From NCBI GenBank assembly GCA_031549885.1, contig JAVBPD010000019.1:1-25859 (forward strand): 25,859 nucleotides of DNA, given 5' to 3'. The stretch is from WQUF01 sp031549885. GTDB lineage: Bacteria > Bacillota > Clostridia > Clostridiales > Clostridiaceae. Each line of letters starts with the position of its first letter. Within the stretch, counting starts at the first letter, position 1. The position numbers and the translations under genes were made by a program. This document shows positions 1 through 7,900 of the stretch, in pieces. The notes beneath the pieces were generated by a model, which did no database searches, was not told the DNA's origin, and saw only the letters and a list, made by a program, of their open reading frames with translations.

Positions 1-2516
1 ATAAGTTAAAGCTTTTATATAATGATAAAAATGCAATAATTAAAAACCTTTTAACTTTTTCTCCTGATACACCTGAAAAGAAATTATATAAAGATGAAAA
101 TGAGTTTATAGATGTTTATCCTTTTATTCCATACCAATTTAATCTTCTTCAATCTGTTTTTACAGGTATTAGAACACATGGCGCATCAGGAAAACATCTT
201 TCAGAAGGAGAGCGCTCTCTTCTTAGCGCTTTTCAAGAAGCAGCTAAAAAGTATGAAACTTTAGAAGATGGAATATTAATACCATTTCAAGCGTTTTACG
301 AAACAATAGAGACGTTTTTAGATCACAATATTAAAATTGTAATAACCCATGCAGAGGAAAATGAAAACCTTAATGACTTTGATGTAGAAGTGTTAAAGGT
401 ATTGTTTATGATTAAATATGTTGAAACATTGCCTTCTAATATTGAAAACATATCTACAATAATGATTGAAAATATTGATCAAGATAAAATAGAAATGAAG
501 AAAAATATTGATGATTCTCTTAAGAGGCTTGAAAGAGAAAGGCTTATTATAAAAAATGGAAATGAATATATATTTTTAACAAATGAAGAGCAAGATGTAA
601 ATAGGGAAATTAGAGAGATAAAAATTGATCCTAGTGAAATTCAAGACAAAATTGGAGAAGATATATTTTCAATTTTATTTGGAACAAATAAAAAATATCG
701 CTTTAATGATAGATATGATTTTTCTTTTAACTCATTAGTAGATGATAAAGCAAGAGGAACTCAGAAAGAAGAGTTTGGAGTAAATGTTTTAACTCCATAT
801 AATCCTTATGGAAACAATTTATCATATCAAGAATTAATATCTATGTCCATAAGGCAGCAGAATATAATTGTGTCTCTTCCTGATGAGTATTCCTATATTG
901 AAGAGATGGAGCAAGCGCTTCAAATAGATCAATATATTAGAAAAAATGCTGGGAAAACAGCTATAGATGAAATTGAAGTTATTAAATCAAGTAAAACTAG
1001 GGAATCACAAAAGCGCAAAGAAAGATCTAGAAGTCTTTTAGAAGGTTGTTTAAGAAAAGCTGATATTTATTTAAATGGTAAAAGGATGGATATAAAGGAA
1101 AAGGCTCCAAATGAGAGGATAAATGAAGCCTTTAAGGATTTTATTGAAGTTATTTATAATAAATTGAATTATATAACAAAGCCATTTAATTCAATGGATG
1201 ATTTAAAAAAAGTACTCACATCAAATGATAACGCTCAAATTACTATGGATGGAGTAGTAAGCGACAATGCTCTTGCTATAGAAGAAGTGAATAGGCATAT
1301 TGAATTAAGCAATAATAAAAATATTCAAACTACGGTAAAAACTTTACTTGAGCACTTTAACAAAATTCCTTATGGATGGAAAGATATAGATATTCAAGGG
1401 TTATTGTTAATACTTTACAAAAAACAGAGCATAAAATTTGAACTTGCAGGGGAAGCTGTGGCTCAAAATGATTCTAATCTAATAAATTATGTTACAAAAA
1501 GAGATTATTTAGATAGGGTAGTTGTTAAAATTAGAAATAAAGTAGGAATGAAGGTTTTAACAAATGCTAAACAATTAGCTAAAGATTTGTTTGGCAGCTT
1601 TAATATGCCAAATGATGAAGAAGGTATAATGGAAAAATTTAAAGAATTATGCATAAAGGAGCTTAGCGGTGTAGAGCTTAATATAAATGAAATGTTAATT
1701 GAATGTAGGGGTAAAGATTATCCAGGGAATACTATTCTTTTAAATGGAAAGAAGGTCTTTGAAGAGATAATTAAGATAAATAATGTTGAGGATTTTTACA
1801 GTTTCTTAGAAGAAAAGGAAGATAAACTTTTGGATTATAAAGAAGATGTTTCTGATATTAAAAATTTCTTTAAAAGCCAAAGGCAAATATTTGATAAAGC
1901 TTTAGATATGCTTAAGATTTATGAAGGCAATGGTTCTTATGTTGATGATATTGAAATAAATAATACAATAGGTGAAATTAAAAAAATTGTTAAAATGGAA
2001 AGACCTTATGCTTTAATTAATAAATTGCCTGATTTTTCAGAAAAATTTATGAGAAGCTTTGAAAGTGTTCTTGATATGGAATGCAAACTTGTTAAAGGCG
2101 ATATTGAAAGAGATTTTAAAGCTGTTTGTGAGGAATTTAAAAGAAAAGAATTGTTTGAAAAATATTGTGAAGAAATTGAAACTGGCTTTAATAATCTGCT
2201 TAAAAGACTTGATAATCTTAATAGCATACCAGAAGCAATTTCAAAAAGAGAGGAAAGCTCAAGATTAAAGATTCGCCTTTTAAATAAAATTGATGATGAA
2301 GGGAAGAAGAAAATTGGTCAGGATAAAGTGGATCCTGGTGAAGGAAATATAACTCCTCCTATTCAAGTTAAAAAATGTAAGAATATTAGCGCTAAGACTT
2401 TGTTTTCTGGGGTAACTGAATTTACTAGTAAAGATGATATTGATAAGTTCCTTTCTGATTTAAAAATTAGACTAGAAGAGGAGCTTGAGGAGAATTCTAC
2501 TATTAGGATTATTTAA
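1..2516 (+). CDS. brxC: BREX system P-loop ATPase BrxC, 5'-truncated by window edge
   Basis: The reading frame is open from position 3 to the TAA at 2514-2516, giving 837 residues of the C-terminal part. BrxC proteins are usually about 1200 residues, so roughly 360 residues, including the Walker A ATPase region, lie before the window. The visible part starts with a block typical of BrxC: FIPYQFNLLQ, then RTHGASGKHLSEGERSLLSAF at about residues 40-80. The remainder is charged and helix-rich, as in the family. BrxC is the large ATPase of BREX phage defence and is needed for both host methylation and phage exclusion. The GTG at 390 is an internal codon, not a start. The usual downstream partner pglX is about 2.4 kb away because an opposite-strand module intervenes. 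I see no clear + strand terminator after the stop. The identification is secure; the N-terminus cannot be assessed. Confidence 0.92.
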   Translation, partial: KLKLLYNDKNAIIKNLLTFSPDTPEKKLYKDENEFIDVYPFIPYQFNLLQSVFTGIRTHGASGKHLSEGERSLLSAFQEAAKKYETLEDGILIPFQAFYETIETFLDHNIKIVITHAEENENLNDFDVEVLKVLFMIKYVETLPSNIENISTIMIENIDQDKIEMKKNIDDSLKRLERERLIIKNGNEYIFLTNEEQDVNREIREIKIDPSEIQDKIGEDIFSILFGTNKKYRFNDRYDFSFNSLVDDKARGTQKEEFGVNVLTPYNPYGNNLSYQELISMSIRQQNIIVSLPDEYSYIEEMEQALQIDQYIRKNAGKTAIDEIEVIKSSKTRESQKRKERSRSLLEGCLRKADIYLNGKRMDIKEKAPNERINEAFKDFIEVIYNKLNYITKPFNSMDDLKKVLTSNDNAQITMDGVVSDNALAIEEVNRHIELSNNKNIQTTVKTLLEHFNKIPYGWKDIDIQGLLLILYKKQSIKFELAGEAVAQNDSNLINYVTKRDYLDRVVVKIRNKVGMKVLTNAKQLAKDLFGSFNMPNDEEGIMEKFKELCIKELSGVELNINEMLIECRGKDYPGNTILLNGKKVFEEIIKINNVEDFYSFLEEKEDKLLDYKEDVSDIKNFFKSQRQIFDKALDMLKIYEGNGSYVDDIEINNTIGEIKKIVKMERPYALINKLPDFSEKFMRSFESVLDMECKLVKGDIERDFKAVCEEFKRKELFEKYCEEIETGFNNLLKRLDNLNSIPEAISKREESSRLKIRLLNKIDDEGKKKIGQDKVDPGEGNITPPIQVKKCKNISAKTLFSGVTEFTSKDDIDKFLSDLKIRLEEELEENSTIRII

Positions 2517-2579
2517 TAGTTAAGTATTTAGTGTGTAAGTGTTAAAAGCTTATGCACTTTAACTTTTAAAACAAAAAAA

Positions 2580-2613
2580 GATTTAGAGTTAGTAACGAAA
2601 TTAACTCTAAATC
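2580..2613 (-). terminator. Rho-independent terminator of the XRE-ImmA module
   Basis: A 12-bp perfect stem (GATTTAGAGTTA with TAACTCTAAATC) has a 10-base loop. On the + strand it is preceded by seven A's (2573-2579), so on the - strand it is followed by a T-run. It therefore ends transcription of the - strand gene stopping at 2644. It lacks a T-run in the + direction, so brxC transcripts may not stop here. Confidence 0.75.
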
Positions 2614-2643
2614 ATTGAAATATGGGTATAATAATTCTAAAAT

Positions 2644-3807
2644 TTAAGTGAATTTTTTTAAGCGTAGTATGGAATCTTTAATTGAATATTCAACTGTATC
2701 AAAATATCCTTTTTTCAAGTTTAATAGTTCTTCCACATCTGAAGCGTTTAAACTTAATCCTTGAGATGATAATTTTTCTAAAAATTGGCGATTTGTAAAT
2801 ATTTTGTTTTTATTTAAAATATCTAAAGATTTTCTAAATAAAATAGGTTCATTAGGTTTCCATTCATCATCAAAAGGTTCCTCTATATTCCATTTTTTAA
2901 CACTTAATTTTTTCATAAGCGCTTGATATTCAGAATTTGTTATTCTTTCTAATTGACGTGCTCTAACAATCATTGCAGAAATTGAAACTTTCCATTTTTC
3001 TTTTAAATTTATATAATATTCTAAGTTGTTTGGATATTTCAAATCATTAAAAAAAGAATCTTTAGGCAATACAAACGCTCCAGCAAATTGATTTGCTTGT
3101 ATTTCAATTTCTCTTTGTTCGTCATTTTCAAGTAGAGATATGTCACCTAATGAATTGTGTAATAGAATATGACCTAATTCATGAGCACAATCAAAACTTC
3201 TTCTAACCATAGATTGTTTATCTGTTCCAAGTATCACACAAAATTGTTCAAATCCTTTAGTGTTGTGTACTTGGGTAAAAGCATCAATTTTTTTATTATT
3301 AACTTTAAAACTCGAAATGATTATTCCATTACTTTCTAATAAATTTATCATATTGCTTATAGGGGAATTTCCAATGGACCAATATTCTCTTACACATAAA
3401 GCTACAGATTCGAGATTCTCTAGTTTCATTCCTGATACATCAGGCAAATTTAACTGAGGAAAATCCAGGTATTCATTTAAAAAATTATAGATACGTACAA
3501 CAAATTCTGCTTTGATCTCTTGAGTTTTCTTATCAAGATTTCTAGTAGTTGATAACGCTCTAAAAAAAGTATTTTCAATTTGCATTGCATAAGCATCATT
3601 TTCTTCGAAAAATTTTTTGGGAAAACTTAACGCTAATACAATAGAAAAAAAAACATCAGACTTTGGTGATATACTACCTTTTTGTGTGGAACTTTTTTCG
3701 AATTGTGAAATTGCCTGTTTAGTAACATTGATTTTTTCTGATAGTTCTGTAATTGTCATATTCCTATATAAGCGAGCTTTTTTTAATCTTTCTCCATTAA
3801 AGTTCAT
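2644..3807 (-). CDS. XRE-family HTH / ImmA-IrrE-type metallopeptidase fusion
   Basis: This 387-residue protein has an N-terminal XRE helix-turn-helix (about residues 7-60, LKKARLYRNMTITELSEKI then VTKQAISQFEK). The central part is an ImmA/IrrE-type zinc peptidase with the motif HELGH at 209-213 and a downstream REIEIQANQFAGAFVLP block (about 232-248) that normally carries the third metal ligand. The C-terminal 120 residues are unassigned. In phage, ICE and stress systems, ImmA-type peptidases cleave repressors; XRE-ImmA fusions are common as regulators or as toxin-antitoxin components. It is the second gene of a two-gene - strand unit, 16 bases after its partner, with a ribosome site (AGAGG) just upstream. 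Its position inside the BREX locus, against the direction of brxC and pglX, suggests regulation of BREX or an independent cargo module. The domain call is strong; the biological role is inference. Confidence 0.85.
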   Translation of the reverse strand: MNFNGERLKKARLYRNMTITELSEKINVTKQAISQFEKSSTQKGSISPKSDVFFSIVLALSFPKKFFEENDAYAMQIENTFFRALSTTRNLDKKTQEIKAEFVVRIYNFLNEYLDFPQLNLPDVSGMKLENLESVALCVREYWSIGNSPISNMINLLESNGIIISSFKVNNKKIDAFTQVHNTKGFEQFCVILGTDKQSMVRRSFDCAHELGHILLHNSLGDISLLENDEQREIEIQANQFAGAFVLPKDSFFNDLKYPNNLEYYINLKEKWKVSISAMIVRARQLERITNSEYQALMKKLSVKKWNIEEPFDDEWKPNEPILFRKSLDILNKNKIFTNRQFLEKLSSQGLSLNASDVEELLNLKKGYFDTVEYSIKDSILRLKKFT

Positions 3808-3823
3808 ATTTATTATCCTCTAC

Positions 3824-4588
3824 TTACTTTATATCTTCACGCTTTTTAATTTTTATATTAAGGTCCGCATCATCTTTAGTATAAGTTTCGTTGTTTATAC
3901 TGGAATCATTACCATCATTACCATCATTATTAATATTGTTGATATCTTCTTTAAATGCTGTTTCACTAGTATTAGTTTTATAATAAGGTTTGATATAATT
4001 GCTTATGTCTTCATTTTCAAGTATTTCTAAGTAAGAGTTAGTGAGATATAGATTTATTTTTGTGACAATAAAATCTTTTTCTTCAAAAACTATAGTAATA
4101 TAATTATTAATATCTTTTTCATCAATTCTTAGAACTTGAAGAGCCTTTTTCTTTTTTTTGGATATTTTGTTTTCATGGTAATTATTAAGAGTTTGCACAT
4201 TGGGCAAATCAAAACATATTTGTTCTTCTTTTCTTGTCAAACCGTCATTAAATCCCGTAAATGATCTTAGATAATGATTTATACCTATTCGTTGATCTAA
4301 AAAATTTTTGTAAGTCGAATCTCTCATCAATGAAAGTAGATTTTGGCTTTTTAATTCATAAATTAATAATATTTGAAAATCTCCGCCATAACATATTGTA
4401 TCAATTTGGAATTCCTGTTCATTAATATTTTTATTTATGTGTTTTATAATGAAATCCCATTTATCACGTGATGATCCCATATGAGTAGGAGTTTCTTTTT
4501 GTTCAGTTATTCTTTTTGTTTCTTGCATAGCGCTTATCATTGAAGAAGCAATTAATTCTTTTGTTATATTGCTTAATGATTCGATCAT
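3824..4588 (-). CDS. DUF5986-like protein, first gene of the embedded module
   Basis: This 254-residue soluble protein has no signal peptide or membrane segment. The core (about residues 40-130: KWDFIIKHINKNI, then GGDFQILLIYELKSQNLLSLM, then a YLRSF segment) matches my memory of DUF5986-type proteins, which sit beside XRE/ImmA genes in Firmicute mobile regions. I could not check this by search. A lysine-rich patch (KISKKKKKALQVL) follows near residue 145. The C-terminal tail from about 205 is acidic, Asn/Asp-rich and probably disordered. The start is well supported: GGAGG at 4596-4600 is 7 bases before the ATG, and a consensus promoter lies upstream. It is co-transcribed with the XRE-ImmA gene. 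Possible roles are a substrate or antitoxin partner of the peptidase, or a co-regulator; no function is known to me. Confidence 0.7.
   Translation of the reverse strand: MIESLSNITKELIASSMISAMQETKRITEQKETPTHMGSSRDKWDFIIKHINKNINEQEFQIDTICYGGDFQILLIYELKSQNLLSLMRDSTYKNFLDQRIGINHYLRSFTGFNDGLTRKEEQICFDLPNVQTLNNYHENKISKKKKKALQVLRIDEKDINNYITIVFEEKDFIVTKINLYLTNSYLEILENEDISNYIKPYYKTNTSETAFKEDINNINNDGNDGNDSSINNETYTKDDADLNIKIKKREDIK
3905..3929. repeat. 9-bp in-frame microsatellite in the DUF5986-like gene
   Basis: The unit ATCATTACC is repeated about 2.8 times in tandem. On the - strand it encodes NDGNDGND in the acidic tail. Because the unit is a multiple of three, slippage would change tail length without breaking the frame. 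Confidence 0.7.
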
Positions 4589-4618
4589 TCATTATCCTCC
4601 ACAGAATTTATTAGGTTG

Positions 4619-4647
4619 ATTATAGGAAATATTACATAATTTGTCAA
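4619..4647 (-). promoter_or_regulatory. Consensus sigma-A promoter of the DUF5986-like/XRE-ImmA operon
   Basis: Read on the - strand, TTGACA (4647-4642) and TATAAT (4624-4619) are both perfect consensus hexamers with a 17-bp spacer. The GGAGG ribosome site is about 18 bases downstream of the -10. Unless repressed, this promoter should be strong, which fits a module under tight autoregulation. Confidence 0.85.
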
Positions 4648-4666
4648 GTAAAGTTAAAAAAATATA

Positions 4667-4686
4667 TTTATATAAAGTTATATAAA
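4667..4686. repeat. Interrupted AT palindrome upstream of the module promoter
   Basis: TTTATAT and ATATAAA arms of 7 bp flank a 6-base centre, about 20 bp upstream of the -35 box of the - strand promoter. It is a possible operator but, being purely A/T, could occur by chance in this background. Confidence 0.35.
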
Positions 4687-4700
4687 TTTTAAAAAAAATA

Positions 4701-4713
4701 ATAAACTAAAATA
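4701..4713 (+). repeat. 13-bp direct repeat ATAAACTAAAATA, copy 1
   Basis: An identical copy lies at 4831-4843, exactly 130 bp away, in the same orientation and the same intergenic region. It is a candidate protein-binding site or duplication trace; the low complexity limits confidence. Confidence 0.4.
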
Positions 4714-4743
4714 AGTAATTTTACAAAGAGAGAAAGTAATTAA

Positions 4744-4773
4744 TTGCAAAAATAGTATTAATCAAAATATTAT
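4744..4773 (+). promoter_or_regulatory. Candidate promoter for pglX
   Basis: TTGCAA (4744-4749) and TATTAT (4768-4773) are separated by 18 bp, with 4/6 and 5/6 matches to consensus. pglX needs its own promoter because the opposite-strand module separates it from brxC. In a region this AT-rich the call is tentative. Confidence 0.35.
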
Positions 4774-4787
4774 ACGCAGAATATTGT

Positions 4788-4801
4788 ATAAAAGCTTTTA
4801 T
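4788..4801. repeat. Perfect 14-bp palindrome upstream of pglX
   Basis: ATAAAAGCTTTTAT is its own reverse complement with no spacer, and lies about 100 bp before the pglX start, downstream of the candidate promoter. It could be a regulator binding site. A related string, TAAAAGCTTATGC, occurs at 2543-2555 on the other side of the embedded module. Confidence 0.4.
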
Positions 4802-4830
4802 GCTCATATTGTGATGAATTTGATAAAAAA

Positions 4831-4843
4831 ATAAACTAAAATA
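4831..4843 (+). repeat. 13-bp direct repeat ATAAACTAAAATA, copy 2
   Basis: Second copy of the repeat at 4701-4713, located about 60 bp before the pglX start codon. Confidence 0.4.
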
Positions 4844-4902
4844 GTAAGTGTTGTATTAATTTTAAGCAATTTAATTATAATAGAAAGGCTTTGGATGAAG
4901 TT

Positions 4903-7900
4903 ATGGATAAATCATCGATAAAAAATTTTGCTACATGTGCAAGAAGAAGTTTAATTGATCAAGTTATGCAAAAAGCCTATGAGATAGGAATTTTAAAAGA
5001 TAAAATTTTAAATACTGAAAAAGTGCACGGTGGCTTTATTTATAATGGTGTAACTTATGGAGACAAAGAATTAAAGCAAAGAAAAAAGCTAGAGGATATG
5101 AGAAATTTAAGATCTGATGGTAAAGGCTATGAATATGGTTATAACCAAGTTGTGGAAGAGGTCTCCTATACTTGGTTTAACAGGTTTATTGCTCTTAGAT
5201 TTATGGAAGTAAATAATTATTTGCCTTCAGGTGTTCGCATACTCTCAAGTGTAAATGAAAATAAAATGGAGCCTGATGCTATTTCAGAGGTGTATAGTTT
5301 AGAATATGTGGATAGTAATCTTGTTGATTCTTTAATGAAAGATACTGAAAAGCTTTATAAATACATATTGATTTCTCAATGTAATGAATTATCGAATATA
5401 ATGCCAAAGATGTTTCAAAAGATATCAGATTATACAGAGATACTTCTTCCAGATAAGCTTTATACTAAAGGTGGAATTGTATATGATTTAGTTCATGATA
5501 TTAGTGAAGAAGATTTTAAAGAGCAGGTTGAGATAATTGGATGGCTTTATCAGTATTATATATCAGAAAAGAAGGATGAGGTTTTTGCTGGTTTAAAGAA
5601 AAATGTGAAGATTTCTAAAGAGAATATACCAGCTGCAACACAGCTTTTTACTCCTGATTGGATTGTAAAATATATGGTGGAAAATTCTTTAGGAAGGCTT
5701 TGGATTGAAAACACAGGTGACAATACAATAAAGGGGAATTTTAAATATTATTTAGATGAAGCTGAGCAGGAAACAGAAGTTAAGAGTCAGCTTGATGAAA
5801 TTAGAAATAAAAACATTAAACCAGAGGAAATAAAAGTAATTGATCCTTGTATGGGAAGTGGTCATATTCTTGTTTATGCTTTTGATGTTTTGTATTTAAT
5901 ATATGAGAGTTTAGGATATTCTCAAAGAGATATACCTAGGCTTATTTTAGAAAATAATATTTATGGGCTTGATATAGATGAAAGGGCAGGGCAGCTTGCT
6001 TACTTTGCGCTTATGATGAAAGCTAGAAGCTATAATCGTAGGTTTTTTAGAGACGCAAATGAAATTAAAGTTAATGTATATTCTTTTTTTGAATCAGATG
6101 ACATCAATAAAGAACATATAAAATTTATGGGAAATAATATAGAGGATAAAAAAGAATGGGAAAAACTTTATGATGATGTTATCTATATTGTAGATTTATT
6201 TATGGATGCTAAAGAATATGGTTCTATTTTGAAATTTTATAGAGAAATTGATGTGGGTAAATTAAAGGAGTTTGTTGGGAGTGATTCTTCAGAAGATCAG
6301 GTTTCTTTTGAGACTGTGGGAATTGAGGAGACTAGATTTGAATTAATTGGAATATTTCAGATTGTAGATCTATTAACTAGAAAATATGATGTTGTGGTTA
6401 CTAATCCTCCTTATATGGGGGGAAGTGGGATGAATATACTGCTTTCAAATTATTTGAAGAAGAATTATCCAGATACTAAAAGTGATCTATTTGCATCTTT
6501 TATTGAAATATGTGGGGAGATGACTAAGAAAAGTGGGCATATTGGTTTAATTACTCCTTATGTTTGGATGTTTATAAGTAGTTATGAAAAAATGCGCAAG
6601 AAACTATTACTGAATCAGACAATTTCATCTTTGATTCAGCTTGAATATAATGCTTTTGAGGTTGCATGTGTTCCTGTATGCACTTTTACTTTGAGAAATT
6701 ATAAAACAAATATTCTAGGTCATTATATAAAGCTTTCAGATTTTAGAGGAATTGAAAATCAAGAGCCTAAAACTATAGAAGCAATAAAAAATCCATTATG
6801 TGGTTATAGATTTTCTAGTAATCAAGAAAACTTTGCAAAAATTCCTGGGATGCCTGTGGCTTATTGGGTGAGTGAAAAAGTTTTTAATTTATTTAAACAG
6901 GGAATATTACTTGGGGATATAGCATATCCAAGACAAGGATTAGCTACAGCTGATAATGGAAGATTTTTAAGACTGTGGTTTGAGATTCCTATTAAAAAAA
7001 TTGGAATTAATTTTACTGATAGAATTCAGGCATTTAATAGCTATAAAAAGTGGTTTCCTTTTAATAAAGGTGGCTCGTTTAGAAAATGGATTGGCAATTA
7101 TGATTATGTAATTAATTGGTTTAATGATGGAAAAGAACTTTTTAATAATAAAGCTTCAGTTATAAGAAATCCGAATTATTATTTTAAAGATGGTATATCA
7201 TATTCGGATGTTACATCAGGTAATTTTTCTATGAGATTATATAATCAAGGTTTTATTTTTGATTCAACCGGTCCAACTTGTTTTAATAATAATAAAATTT
7301 ATCTTTTAGGATTTATGAATACAGTAGTTGCTGGTAATATTTTAAAAATATTATGCCCAACTATTCATTTTACACAGAATTCTGTTGCAAAGGTACCCAT
7401 AATCTTTTCAGAAGAACATCATCAAAAAATTAATGATGTTGTAAATAAAAATATTATTATCTCCAAAACCGACTGGGATGCCTTCGAAACCTCCTGGGAT
7501 TTCATCCGTCACCCCTTAACAATTATTTATGAAGCGCCTATTGAAAATGATGAAATTGCACCCAATTGGACCTCAGCATGTATTAAACCAACCACCATTG
7601 AAGATGAATTTAACTTTTGGAACCTATTCACCACCCAGCAGTTCTCTCTCTTAAAATCCAATGAAGAGGAGCTTAACCGCATTTTCATTGAGATTTATGG
7701 GCTTGAGGATGAACTTACTCCTGAAGTTTTAGACAAAGATGTAACCATTAGAAAAGCAGACCTAACCCGTGACATTAAAAGTTTAATATCCTATTCAGTA
7801 GGCTGTATGTTTGGAAGATATTCTTTAGATTCTAATGGTCTAGTTTTTGCAGGTGGAGATTTTGATATCAATAAATATAAATCCTTCATCCCAGCAAAAG

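Larger units (their letters stand above)
4589..4902. other. Divergent intergenic region between the embedded module and pglX
   Basis: This stretch of about 314 bp has no gene. It is very AT-rich and holds the strong - strand promoter of the XRE-ImmA module (4619-4647), a weaker + strand promoter candidate (4744-4773), an interrupted AT palindrome (4667-4686), a perfect 14-bp palindrome (4788-4801) and a 13-bp direct repeat (4701-4713 and 4831-4843). A second TATAAT at 4876-4881 lies too close to the pglX start to be a convincing -10. The density of small symmetric elements fits a control region, possibly bound by the adjacent XRE protein; binding is inference. Confidence 0.6.

Noticed and set aside
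390..392. GTG at 390 as the start of the first gene
   Set aside because: The same frame is open back to position 3 and encodes conserved BrxC sequence (FIPYQF, GASGKHLSEGE), so 390 is an internal codon of a gene cut by the window edge.
3617..4030. Hydrophobic 137-residue frame on the + strand opposite the XRE-ImmA and DUF5986-like genes
   Set aside because: It is antisense to two well-supported genes with good ribosome sites, and its Ile/Phe-rich composition is what AT-rich antisense sequence gives by chance.
4876..4881. TATAAT just before pglX as its -10 box
   Set aside because: It lies only about 20 bp from the start codon and overlaps the space needed for the ribosome site; no -35 occurs at 16-18 bp.
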